Positions 22,579-34,434 of a stretch of DNA of 64,000 nt are shown here, piece after piece. Position 1 is the first letter of the stretch. Each line of letters opens with the position of its first letter. The translations under genes were made by a program, and so were the position numbers. The notes below the pieces were generated by a model, which did no database searches, was not told the DNA's origin, and saw nothing but the letters and a program-made list of their open reading frames with translations. Source of the DNA: Tetranychus cinnabarinus (lineage: Eukaryota; Arthropoda; Arachnida; Trombidiformes; Tetranychidae); contig WHVY01000001.1 in NCBI GenBank assembly GCA_022266195.1, forward strand, positions 13,144,001 through 13,208,000. Direction: 5' to 3'.

Positions 22579-24794
22579 CTATCTACAGGTATTTTTGTAT
22601 TTCATCTCAGGCTTCATTTCTCCCTGAATTTGTAATTTTATCATCAATCTCTTTTTTGTATCATTGACCACATTCAACTTGTAATATTTTCATATAAAAT
22701 CAATGAGCTTCGTGCTGATTATTTGAAACATAATTGCATTCGACCTTAACTGTATAAACTATCTTGACGCAGTTTGAACATGTCAATATTTTTTTCAAGG
22801 TTTTGGATGTTGATCAATCAATATTCTAACTTCCGAAATTATTGTTTAATATTATTTTTAACAATTCCTGCAATGGTTGAATTTAAACCACTCCTAGTTT
22901 ATTTACTTTTAACAGTTTACTCTGATAATTGGGACAATAATCGAGTGATTACCCATTAAATTCGTGTTCTTTATCTGCAATGGTTTCAAATTGCTGAAAA
23001 TGCTGGCTTTTCAAATGCTGGTATCCATACAGTAAATATGTAATTATGATTTCTATCTCCTCTAATTAGTGAAAATAATGTTAAACGATTACAATTTGAC
23101 ACTTATCTTATGGACACTCAAATCCAGCTTGGACAAAAATCACTACTTTTGCGTCGCTATGATCTTGATGCTAAATCTTGTTTTGACTGCTTAAAGTTTT
23201 TCTGCAAATATCATTTCATGCAATTTTTTTGCTAAGCAAATTATCTTCAACATAACTTAAATCAATCAAATGATTATAGATTCATTAGTTGATCTTAATC
23301 ATGGCCATAGACGCTACTAATTCGCTAGTGTCTAAGTAATTCATTAACTTTAATCAAGATCAATTGATAAGTGATCAATTAGCCAGATAATTGAAAGATA
23401 AATGCTTACTCGACGAGGATAACCCAACCGATCAGTGTCTTCCATTAATATTTTAGTGTATCCCGTAGCATTGATTTTCATGAGCTCATCTCCATTAAAT
23501 TGGGCATTCACGAATGATAATATTAATGTCAACCAGTAACCTTGCAAATATCAAATGTATTATAATAATATGACGTACGACTAAAGTTTCAATCCAACTA
23601 ACGATAAATTTTCTCTCTCATTCTTCATTAGATTGATGGAACTTATAACAAGTTAATTGTATCGACAAAACAATCACGAGAAACGAAATTAAGACAACTG
23701 TTACATTACAATTAACATGATGATATCACAAACTTGCCATACGATGAGAGCTCTAACATACAAGAGGATGAAAAAAGGAAGACGAGAACGGTAAAGAAAG
23801 GAAAAGAAAAGAGATGAAAATATTAATATCAAGATGAAGATCAAGGAATGAGAATCTCGGGAAATAAAGAAGATGAAGAGCAAGATAAAGAAATACAATG
23901 CAAAATTGAGTGCATTGAATTCTGGACACAATAATAACATTCGAGTTTATTGGCTCACTATTAATAATATAAACCTTCAATTTGAAACTTATATCAGCGT
24001 TAATCGAGACCACTTAATTGTAGTTGCCAACTCTTCAAAGATATTAGTGATTTGATTTTCCACCTAGTTGCAGTCCTCCTACTGTAACATGCATTACATT
24101 TTCAGTACCATCATTTTCCCCGTTAATTTTTCCCTCTCTACTCGTCATCTCGCCTTGCCCACTATCTTCTCTATCTTCTCTATCATCCCTATCATCATCT
24201 TCTTTAACTTTTCTCTCTTCTTGATCTCTATTTGATTTTGATTCGACTTGTAGCTCCAATGGAAGCAACTACTAATTACTATCATTTACAGTTCTAAATT
24301 GCTTAATGTTAATCGACATTCATTAACAAGTAATTTAGTCTATTCTTTCTCTCCTTCTCTCACTTACACATTCACTCATCATCATCGAGCAACTCTATTA
24401 TCTTTAAAAGTATCATCCACGACAAACAATAAATCCCGCTGTTTTAATTGCCATCATTAGTAGGTCTAATAACTTCACCAATAGCATCTGTAAAAACCAT
24501 GGTTAGCAAATCTGGTTAAACTTGGATAAAAAGAGACGAAAAGATTAAAGTTAAATTCACTGTCAATTTTCCACTTGGATCCATTAATTTCTTACAATTT
24601 TTCAATCTTGAAAAAACCTCATTTTACTCTCATTGACCCTGATTCAAAGTCCACTAATTGCAACTTTACATCTTTTATTGTCAACTTCATCTCGTTAACC
24701 AGCCTTTTCGCTATCCAACAAATCATCTTCCAGTCGGATTAATATCATTGGAAATTTAAAAATCAAAGTTTGCTTTTAAAACCATCAATTTCAA
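22579..24794. other. 2.2-kb intergenic region with one orphan exon candidate
   Basis: No confident gene. A minus-strand exon-like block at 23540-23410 is described separately. Pyrimidine-rich low-complexity stretches occur at 24100-24240 and 24330-24370. Confidence 0.4.
23410..23540 (-). other. Orphan exon candidate with signal-peptide-like start
   Basis: Between an acceptor (TTTGCAAG) and a donor (CGA|GTAAGC), only one phase stays open for all 131 bases. It reads YWLTLILSFVNAQ (signal-peptide-like), then an acidic/basic stretch ending LGYPRR. A tiny upstream exon (ATGGCAA at 23740-23734) would give MASYWLTLILSFVNAQ in the right phase, but its donor GTTTGT is weak. No downstream exon was found. 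Confidence 0.25.
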
Positions 24795-27700
24795 ATGGAT
24801 GATCAACCAAATAGTCGGATCAACTATGTAAGGACTGCATTGATTTACCTCTCTTTCCTCGGTGTTGGTTCTGGCATGACAGTTCTTGGTTCCTCCATTT
24901 TAGACCTACAAATTCAAGTTCAAGAAGAGTACGAGACAATTGCCCATGTAATCCCAGTAAGAGCTGCCGGTCTTGTTGTCGGATACTTTTTTGGTACGTA
25001 AAGTTGAGTTTTATCATCAATTTGCCATTAATTATTCACTATATTTAACTATTAGCTGGTCTCATTGGTGAAAGAATGAATCCTCAAGTGTTGATGTTTT
25101 TAACCAACATATTTGCCGGAGTTACCTTCATCTCAGCTCCATGGAATCACCATTTAACTGGATTAATGATCGACTTCTTTCTGAGCGGGGTTTTCCTGGC
25201 CGCCAATAAAGTCTGTAAGTAAAGTGTTTTTTTAAAAAGTTAAATTCACAATCTAAAGATAATAAATCAGTCATGGATTGAAACCAATTGATCTACAATT
25301 TGCTCGTTAATGCCTTTTCCATCACTAATTTATATTTCTCTCTTCATAGGTTGTAATCAATTTATATTTTCAATGTGGGGCGAAAAAAGTCCGCTTTTCA
25401 TCCAATTCCTGTACATGTGCTATGATATTGGTTCCTTTTTGGCTCCATTCTGGACAAAACCATTTATACTTCGAAGCAAAAGTGAATTACTGGGCAACAC
25501 AGCGGCCAATGTAACCTCTTTACCGTACAAACCGTCCGATGTTAAAATTCAATATCCAATCATGATTGTTGGATTTGTTTACACTGTAGCAGCATTTGGA
25601 TTCTTGATTCTTCACTATACCAAACCTTATATCAAACCTTTACCCAAAAATACGGTTAAAAAGGCACCTTCCCATGTTAAACAATTTGATGGTAAACGAT
25701 CGCTCAAATGGTTCATCATTATAATGATGTGTCTCTTTACTCATGCAGCCCAAAGTACAACCGATTTAATTGGTAAGCATAAATTTATTACCAACCAAAT
25801 AATTTCCAGTTTACATCCATTTTAATCCAACTGTGGTTAAGCTTGAAATTTTAACCACTGGTAACCATTTTAAACAATAGATATCAAGTTTAACCATACA
25901 ACCATCAATCTAATTGACTCGGTAACAATTGTAATCAACTTATTAATATTCATCTGAAAAGTTTACCATTCTAATGACTCTAGATAATTGACAATAGCAA
26001 TAACATTAAGCGATATTTAGCGTGGTTATCTTTTTGTTTAAATTTTAATACCAAATCACAATTGATTCATTCAATTGTCACAGTGAAATTATTATTTTTT
26101 GCTGACATTCACTTGTATTTTAAACTCAAATTGCTGCTAAAAAAATAACCTTTTCAAACAATTGTGAATAACAAAATGTCATAGAGAGATCTAATTGTCC
26201 CTTGTTACACTTTAAATCATTTTGATTTCAGCAATTTAACAACAATATCATCTAGGAAAAAAATGTTCATCAGCTCTTGAGCATACAAAGGGTAATCCCG
26301 GTACAAGTTATTCAAGTAGCGAGTTATGAATACAAAACAATTACTTGAATCAACTACTAATGATCATCAACTTGCTCTAATATACATCTCGTGATTGTAA
26401 ACAAAAATTATTGTATTTAAGTATCGATGATGTTTCAATGAAATTATAACAATTGTATCGAAAATCAATTGACATTGTTTAGGTTTCAATTATTATGAAT
26501 GATTGACAAGAGAGTGATTTAGATTAATATTTATGTTATGGTAAAAATTTATCTTCAGTACCATAGTTCAATTGACAAGAAATCTTAAGATGATAACTTA
26601 ATTGTTGCTACCAATCATTTTCATGTTGTTAATTTTATTCTCAAATCATTTTCCAACCAAAGCCACTCTTGGAAAAGGTCAAGTAAATCTAGTTGATTGT
26701 CACAATTATCAAAGTTACCCTCAATCCCTGAAAATTGTATATCGAAACAAATAACTTATTAGTCCAATAGATTGATTAACCTTGTTAAAGTCACTATTTT
26801 TCAATTGTTTTATCCCAAATTGGAGCAATGTTTGATGCTATAAATATTTCTATGTTAATTGTTTATGTTGATTATTCCCTTATTGGGAGTGATTAAAATA
26901 TTCATTCCCATTATTCAATTGCCTATTAACAGTTGAAAATAAACAAAATAGTTCAATCTTTATGCGATTCTGGCCTAGAACAATTTAGATTCTTGGATAA
27001 CCCAAAAACTAATCTGCAATCATCAATTAAAATCAAAAGAAAGCTTTAAAGCAGTTAATTTTAAATAATAAGTTGATTGATTGACTTTAAATTTTAAACA
27101 TTTAGATATTAATTAGTTAATTTAGTCATCAAATTTCCTAGAGATTGAAAAATAATTTCTAAAATTGGTGTTAAATGGAGGAAATTTTAAATTTTTGGTC
27201 AAAGTGAACCAGAAAATTGGTTAATACCAGAAAAAGTGTATTGAAAATCTGGTCACTGATTTGATCCATAATTTTGAAACCTAATCTCTCTACAGTAGCA
27301 TTAGTTTCAGGTTTTTGTGTTAATCAGTTGCAGCAATTAATTCATCTTTTTACACATTGAATGGATCTGATCTTTGGTACCTATGAAATAGCAATAAAGA
27401 TTAAACTCTTTGACTACTTGATTACAGTTAATTAATATCCTGGTTAACCTTGATTTTCAATTTATAATTATTTTGCGCTCAGCAAAGTTCACATTGATAT
27501 GTCCTACAATTAACATTCCTGATATGCACATTTCTTTAATTGTTTTCACTAATTTGATGTATCATTGAGATGGTACAGCTGATTCTTTTCAATCAAAATT
27601 ACAATTCTGATTCCATTTTTTGGTTTTAATTCAACTTTGACTAATTTTGTCTTTTCTCTTCTTTATTTTCATTTTTTTCAGGTGAAATGGGTCCGTCTTT

Positions 27701-28259
27701 TGCAGTCCATTCTGAGCTGAAATTACCAAATGAAAGTGGACCCACCTTGGTATCAATATTTTGGGGATTTTTCACGATTTACCGAGTCATCTTCATTGTT
27801 TTACTTATGTACACTACAGCTGAAAAGGCTAAAATCATTAACGTTTTACTTCTTCTTGTTTCTTTGGTTGTTTTGGTTCCTCATGCAAACACTCAAAAAT
27901 CTTGCCTTTATGGTGGAATCATTTTGCTTGGTTTTGGAATGTGTCCCATTTTTGCTGCTACTTACGGTTCAATTACTCGCTATTTCCCGGTTACAAGCCG
28001 AATGACTGCAGCATTTTTCATATCAACATGTGTTGGTCATCTCATTTATCCTTGGGTTGTTAGCCAATACATCAGAACTTATCCAGTTATATTCCTTTAT
28101 GTTATCGCTGGGTTGGTTGTCGCAACTTGCATTCTGACTACAATAATACCATTTATCGGACAAAAATATTTACAATATGCGGATGAACAACGAGACAAGG
28201 ATGAACAAAAATCTCAATACCAAAGCAGAGCCACCATTGAAACGATTCGAATTAAATAA
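24795..28259 (+). CDS. MFS transporter of the MFSD4/NaGLT1-like family
   Basis: Exons 24795-24993, 25056-25214, 25350-25772 and 27682-28259 join (all phase 1) into 452 aa. The protein is very hydrophobic with about 11-12 membrane helices. Typical MFS elements are GERMNPQVLMFLTN after helix 2, and a central hydrophilic loop near residues 190-215. The family resembles sodium-dependent glucose transporter 1/MFSD4, known as multi-copy in mites. The substrate cannot be told from sequence. Intron 3 is unusually long (1.9 kb). AATAAA at 28325 is a likely polyadenylation signal. Confidence 0.85.
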
Positions 28260-28819
28260 ATTCATTCTGAATGTATATCTTTTTTTAAACTTTTAACATC
28301 TTTAAGATGAGTTTATTTTGTAAAAATAAATCTATTCTTTTAATCTGTCCATGAATAGCTTCCAATTAAAGAGATTCCGTTCGAAATCGATTCAAACTAT
28401 CCTGTCAAATCGTTTTCTGGTCACAAAATCGTTCGATAATAATTTTGGATTCTTACATAGCAAACCTGAAGCTTATTTTGGCTTTACTTTGGGTTGTTTC
28501 TGGTTTACAAGTTGCTTTACATTGAAGAAAAATCAAATTCAAAGTAAAATGCTCAGACTCAGGCAAAAAAACCGTTGTAAGAAGGAATAATCAGTCGATA
28601 ATTGAATATCACTTTAATGAAAATTTTTGATTTAAGCAAATATTTCCACATAAACAATTAGATGATTTTTATTGCAAAAAAGTCAAAAAATATTGATGCG
28701 TTATCAACCTTTCCAAAAATGACTCTTCAAATTGACATTCAATTTTATGAAAGGCTACATCAAAAATTCCGTTTACTATTGTTTACCTATGAATGGTGTT
28801 TAAACCCGACCTGAAACTT

Positions 28820-29486
28820 TAACCAGTCGAGGTGATTTTGAATAACTTGAGGTGGTCATCCGGTAAGTTCTCCATCGTCGTTGGCCATGTAGTGATGGGG
28901 TTCCTCAGCTCGTCCAGGAGCGTAAATGGTTACTTGTTTCCTCTTTCATCATGTGTCATATAAATCTTGTAATCACCTTTAAAACTTAATGGGTTAACGG
29001 AGCCATCGTCGTTATCTTGAAATGTTACTTCTGACCTGGATGGGCCTTTAACTCCAACTGCAAAACCAACGATTTTGTATATACGAACATGTCCGAATGA
29101 TCGGTGTGCCTTTTAAATGTATTTGGATTACCAAGAATGACTGATATCAAACCAGATCCATTAGAGATTACGGTAAGAGTAAGGTTTTACGGACTAAGGC
29201 GGGACTTAGAAATCACACACTTTCGCTAACCAATGGTAAAATTAATAATGAATGTTTTTTATTTGAAATTAATGATTAACCAGAATTTTCTCATCTCCTC
29301 TTTCAGTATTCATGGATTTGCTGTAATATTAGTAATTAACAATTAGTTCAATCATGATTATACCTAAGATTAACCTTAGATTTAATTTTAAAAGATTAAC
29401 CTGATTGGATCTCAATTTAAATGTCCCATGTTGCCCCTCCTTAGTCCGTAAAACCTTACTCTTACCGAGATTACTAAAGATGTCAT
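28820..29486 (-). pseudogene. Broken filamin-repeat gene, interrupted by a MITE
   Basis: Minus-strand pieces match the filamin-like genes downstream. The start is ATG at 29486; after the inserted element comes NGSGLIS. After a frameshift comes VGVKGPSRSEVTFQDNDDG, then GDYKIYMTHDERG, followed by a stop and further frame changes. The order and spacing correspond to repeat 1 of the intact gene at 33283-33900. It is non-functional by at least one frameshift, stops and the 295-bp insertion. Confidence 0.75.
29172..29466. mobile_element. 295-bp MITE with 28-bp inverted termini
   Basis: Terminal inverted repeats begin GGTAAGAGTAAGGTTTTACG and match for 28 bp, then imperfectly for a few more. The 8-bp target duplication GAGATTAC lies at 29164-29171 and 29467-29474. 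There is no coding capacity. It shares its GGTAAG ends and 8-bp duplication with the foldback at 16080. It sits a few codons into the broken filamin-repeat gene. Confidence 0.88.
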
Positions 29487-30279
29487 CTTATTAAGACTTC
29501 TTTCCAATTTTCAGCTGTTTAAGAAACAAATGGGTAATTATACATTCAAGTGTTTTACTTTATTTGTTTTCTAATTAATTCATTGTTTTCTATCTATTTT
29601 ATCAATTGTTATTTAACCATGTGATTTAACCTGATTTATTATTTAAACCGTTTTTACTATTTTCAGTGGATTTGTGTGATACGCTTCAAGCTTGTTTGTG
29701 CAACGCATTTTTCCCGGTAAGTTGCTGTGATTTCTTTTGTGTCTATAATAAATATTTTCTTGATTCGTAAGTTGATGATTAATTGTCTTTATATTTATTT
29801 TGTCTTGTAATTTGGTTTTTACAGGCATTCTAGGACAGAATCTAAAGCTTAATTGATGACAACATGAGCTTAATGTTAACAATTGGCGAAGATAAACTTG
29901 GCAATACAAGATATGGAGACAGTACGCGTAAATGCTTAAGGATAATAGCAATAATCATGATATAATTATGTTTTGCTTTCATACGAAGCTAATTTTAATC
30001 TGGATATCTGCGAACACAACTCGCAACCAAATCAATGGTTATCATTAGCAAAAACAAAACAACAACAAAAAAAGCTTACAAGCTTAAGCAAAAGGAGAAG
30101 AGTTAGTCTTCAAAGCAACAAGAGGTGAACAAGATAATAAGATTATTGGTTTGGATGAGTATATCAATTCAATTTTAAACATGATATTATAATGATGATA
30201 ATAATAGTAGATAGTAATAATAACAAATTTTGTGTTTCTTTTTCTTTAGGCATTTTCACCATTAATCATTTGTTGATCA
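29487..30279. other. Intergenic with splice-like signals
   Basis: On the plus strand a 50-base block, 29667-29716, has a good acceptor (ACTATTTTCAG) and donor (CCCG|GTAAGT). A further acceptor is at 29821-29824. No coding assignment could be made; it may be an untranslated exon. Confidence 0.3.
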
Positions 30280-31023
30280 TCACATTATTCGTAGCTTGAA
30301 AGGACTTCCAGGAACATCTTGTTCATTGAATTTAACTTTTACAATATATAAACCTCGTGTATCGGCTATGTAATACAATTTGTGTAGGCCTGAAACTATG
30401 TGAACATGGCGGGTTTGAACGTTACCAGGGCCACTTACTGTCCAATTTACTCGACCGAGGCCAGCTTTACGGGTGTCAACAATTATTTCACTTTGAACAT
30501 TGGTTATACCTCGATATAAACCTCTTCCAGAGACCTTTACTTTATTTGGATTACCAAATGGACCCTCCAGTGTTAAATCATCTTCTGGTATCAAAGAGTC
30601 AATTATATACTGTGGTTGATACTGTGAATTATGGTTATCAGTGCTATTTTGATGGCTGTTATAATTTACTGAATCATCTAGATGAGGATATGGTTGATGA
30701 CCGGCAAGTGAGCTTTTTGGATAAAATGGCTGCTCAGGTCCAGTCTTTGAATCGTATACTGGAACATCAAATGGACTTCCTTTCAAGTGTAATCCATTTT
30801 GTTTAACAGATATTTTATAATAACCAGGAACCATTGGTTTATATTGAACCTTGATTGAACCATCTTCATTATCAACGTGTCTCATTTGGGCGTTTGATGG
30901 ACCTTCAATTCCGATTGATATTCCTGATTCAGCATCAATATTGGTGTGTACAATAAAATCGTTGAATACTTTGACTTTACCAGACAACAAGCCTTGACCA
31001 AGTGCTATCCCTTGACCAAACAT
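30280..31023 (-). CDS. Short filamin-type protein with two Ig-like filamin repeats
   Basis: A 247-aa product from the first ATG after a likely acceptor at 31212-31214 (TTTCAG), which suggests a spliced 5' leader. The frame is open upstream of 31023 but contains no ATG. Residues about 1-95 are one filamin repeat (GIALGQGLLSGK, GIEGPSNAQMRHVDNEDGS, GSPFDVPVYD). An Asn/His/Gln-rich linker of about 65 residues follows. The second repeat ends VPGSPFKLRIM. Filamin repeats bind integrin tails, actin-linked partners and each other. No actin-binding domain or long rod is present, so this is a mini-filamin. It is a paralogue of the gene at 33283. Confidence 0.8.
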   Translation of the reverse strand: MFGQGIALGQGLLSGKVKVFNDFIVHTNIDAESGISIGIEGPSNAQMRHVDNEDGSIKVQYKPMVPGYYKISVKQNGLHLKGSPFDVPVYDSKTGPEQPFYPKSSLAGHQPYPHLDDSVNYNSHQNSTDNHNSQYQPQYIIDSLIPEDDLTLEGPFGNPNKVKVSGRGLYRGITNVQSEIIVDTRKAGLGRVNWTVSGPGNVQTRHVHIVSGLHKLYYIADTRGLYIVKVKFNEQDVPGSPFKLRIM

Positions 31024-33282
31024 TGTGTTTATATGTTTATCTGTGGAGCTCAATGGTTGAATACTAAGGTCACTTGGAGATTTCCAATCTAGTTGTTTTG
31101 GCAATTTGCTGATTAAGTTTCTTGATTATCTTCCCTTTCAAGTAACAGTGAAAGCAAGTTAACTCCTGTTGATCTCCTGCGTTATTCCCAAATTCAATAC
31201 AAGATTCGTTCCTGAAATGATTGGTGATTAGGCTTAGTTAATTGGGCGGTTTTTGGATTTCGGTTTGTTTTGTTCTGTGTATTTTTTTAATTTAATCTAA
31301 AGCTAATTAGGGTAAAGGAAACGTATGGACAAAGGGGAGGACGAAAGGGTTTGGGTCAAGATGATCGCGATCTGATTATTGAGCAGCATCACCAGGCAAA
31401 TCAAAGTGAAAAATTAGTGCTTGTTGTCAAGTCGTTGTTAGTTGTTAAAAATTACCATTTTTACAATTTCTTGCAACAAATCAGTCAAAATGTTTGTTTT
31501 ATCTATTTACAGTTCTATGGTTGTTAATTGTAAGCATTGAATTGGCAATAATGGCAATAACATACTTTAGCTTTTAGTCAATCATTTGGATAAATGACGA
31601 CGACAATGATGGAACGGAGAATCTGAATGATGAATAAAATGGTTTGTCATCATGCTCATCGGGTCATATGACAAATTGAATAGGAAATGTAATTTTGTTT
31701 TTAATTTTGCTAATATTATCTTGACTTCGTTTTTTCCTCTCTCTCTCTCTTCCTTCAACATTATCATCATCTTGAATCTTGAATGTCTTTACGTCTAAAA
31801 TAGATTCTTAGGTTAACCAGAAAATAAAGACACAAGTGGAAATAAAAGTAAACTTCCCCAAAAAAAGAGGGCCAACCAAAACATAGAGGAAAAAGTTTAA
31901 AATTGAATTGGGTTGATGGATGAATGGAGATGACGATGAGGACGACAACGATAAAGATTATGTTCAAGACGATTCGCTGTTGATCATGATGATCCCAATG
32001 CTGATTTATTTGAGTCGAATCAGCTTTTGACTATTTCCATTCAAACCAACCTAATGGGATGGCTTAATCATTAACCTTGTCGATAACAAGTTAATTTTGT
32101 TTTTCTTACATTCTATTCTCATTATCAATTAGATTTATTTTATAGCTTCTTTTCTGGTTCATCATTTATTCTTGATTACGTGTTATTTTCTGCCAGAATA
32201 GCATGAGCTTCAATCAATAAATTAATCAAGTTTATTCTATTACCCTGAATTTAACTAACTTAATGCTAATATTTCCTCATTTATCTTTGCAGAGCTTAAC
32301 ATTCTTTGGAGACGATAATGTAGATCGAGAGATAGCAAATATTCCAGAATCGCCATGCTAGGAATCTAAAGCCTTCGGATCTTGTCACCATCAAGAGAAA
32401 CAGTAAAAGCTAAAAACACAGCATTTATATACTTTAACACGTTTGGATGTCACTTTCAAGACCAATTTGAACTACTATTTGAACTACTGTTTATCAAGTT
32501 ACACCAATTAATTTGCTTCCAATGATCCGTGGTCTATTGATTTGGATAAGGCGAGCAATTTGGCAAATTCGAATGACTTCAATTCACAATCAAGATAAAT
32601 CTGGAAAAATTAGTGTCAACTGTCAAGTCCATCATTTAACAATCCAATATTTACATCTCTATGCACGTCCAATCCACAATATCAAATTGATTTTCCTTGG
32701 TAATCACTTTGGTCATCTTTATGGCAATTTCGAATTTGTATTCAACTGGGTTTGTTATCATCCATTGACAGGTACTTTCAATATTTTCAAAAAATTGAAT
32801 AAGACTGATTGCTTTAAGGTCATATGGTTGAATCATGATAATTGTTATTGACTTTTATTCATTCTTAATCATTATCAGGCTTTGTTTTCTCTTGAAAACT
32901 TACAATTGACATTATTGATAGAAGCTATTATTAACATTTTACACGGATAACTTTGATTAACAATGATTAACTTTAGAGATGAAAATATGTTAGAGCAAGA
33001 AGAAAACAAAAATGAAATAAATTAGCTTGAAATTGATAAATTAATAGGCAAACTAACCGGCAAATTAATAAAGAAATAATGAGTTTAAAGATAAAATTTT
33101 GAATGCATTAATCATTTGAAATTAATGCTATAACAGAAAGCAATAGATTCATTGAAATTTAAACATCAACAATGAGTGAAGATTAACAAGTGTTTTTTTT
33201 GCCTCTTTCACAGATAACTTGACCCAAACTGGCGAGTATTTATCATGGATAGTGGTATAATGGACAGAATAATCAACTAATT
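31024..33282. other. Intergenic, no supported gene
   Basis: Contains the inferred 5' leader of the mini-filamin (to about 31211) and a TCTC-type simple repeat near 31736-31752. A plus-strand acceptor at 32291-32292 is followed by a 22-codon frame ending in a stop, without an identifiable upstream exon. Confidence 0.4.
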
Positions 33283-33900
33283 TTAGACGATTCTAACATT
33301 GAATGGACTACCGGGAACATCTCTTTCATCATATTTAATCTTAATGTTATAATTACCAGGTGTGTCTGGTTTGTAATATAACTTGTAAACTCCATTTTCA
33401 ACTCCTCGGTTTTTGGTCTCAACATTACCTGGTCCTTCAATTGACCAGTGAAGCCGACCAGAGCCACAATTTTTAACATCAACTACTATCTCATTTTGAA
33501 CATTAGTGATTCCAGAGTAAAGACCTCGTCCAGTAACCCGAGCTCGAGCGGGTGAGGAGAAACCAGATGAAGATGAACCAAAACCTTCATAGCCAGTTGA
33601 TCGAGAAGAAGAGTAATTGAAAGGTTCATCTCCTCGTATCCTTACTTTGTATGGACTTCCAGATAAATTGATTCCATCAAATTTAATTGTAATCATGTAT
33701 TCACCTGGTATACTTGGTATATAAGACACTTTAATGGTTCCATCATGGTTATCAGTATATTTAATTTCAGCTCTTGAAGGTCCATCAATACCAACCGATA
33801 AACCATGATATCCACTGCGATTGGTGTAAACAGTAAACTCATTGGTTGTATTGGTTCGACCCGAGATCAAACCTGAACCGATTGCCATTACATTAGGCAT
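33283..33900 (-). CDS. Short filamin-type protein with two Ig-like filamin repeats
   Basis: A single coding exon of 205 aa. Repeat 1 (residues 1-90) has GSGLISGRTN, GIDGPSRAEIKYTDNHDG and GSPYKVRIRG. A Ser/Gly-rich linker covers 91-117. Repeat 2 (118-205) has GRGLYSGITNVQNEIVVD and DVPGSPFNVRIV. A minus-strand donor at 34430-34431 (CTGAG|GTAAGC) suggests a non-coding first exon upstream. Compared with the paralogue at 30280, repeat 2 is strongly conserved (GRGLY-GITNVQ-EI, DERDVPGSPF) and the linker is not. Cellular role unknown; by family it should be a cytoplasmic scaffold. Confidence 0.85.
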   Translation of the reverse strand: MPNVMAIGSGLISGRTNTTNEFTVYTNRSGYHGLSVGIDGPSRAEIKYTDNHDGTIKVSYIPSIPGEYMITIKFDGINLSGSPYKVRIRGDEPFNYSSSRSTGYEGFGSSSSGFSSPARARVTGRGLYSGITNVQNEIVVDVKNCGSGRLHWSIEGPGNVETKNRGVENGVYKLYYKPDTPGNYNIKIKYDERDVPGSPFNVRIV

Positions 33901-34434
33901 TTTGGACTAAAGACAGTGAACGCTAACACTAAATACACAAGGAAATTTGTAAACAATTGACTGATTAACGATCCTGGCGACACAATAAATGGCCAATTAT
34001 GATTGTTGAAATGCACAAACAAATTGAAAAATTGAGTTACCGCAAACAAAGAGGAAAACAAATGATAATTTGCAAGAAACAAATAGTAAATCCATGGTTT
34101 TAAATAACAATTAATAAGTGTATTAATTAATTAAAAGGTGTAAGTATCACAAGAAAAGGTAAAATATGCATGAAACAGCCAAGCAAAAAAGCAAATATAA
34201 AAAAACAAAGAGAGAAGAAAAGTAAATTGAAGAAAAGAATGGGTTAAAAGGTTTTGTTTTGTTTCGTTTTTAATTTTTATGTATAAGAGTTGGAGTGGAC
34301 GATAAAGAAGATGAGAAGACAGTAAAGAAGAGAGATGAAGAAAGACACAGAAAGATGATAGAGTTAGAGTGAAAATTAAGAGAGTGAGAAAGAGCAAGAA
34401 AAAAAACAATTAAAATTATCAATTGGCTTACCTC

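Noticed and set aside
24044..24268. 74-codon acidic/basic minus-strand frame
   Set aside because: Comes from a pyrimidine-rich low-complexity tract and has no ATG at its start.
24440..24494. Minus-strand block after TTTTTACAG reading to a stop (ends NDGN)
   Set aside because: An acceptor is present but no upstream coding exon could be found between it and the MFS transporter.
32513..32851. 112-codon plus-strand frame
   Set aside because: No recognisable domain, overlapped by another open frame on the opposite strand, and it does not start at an ATG.
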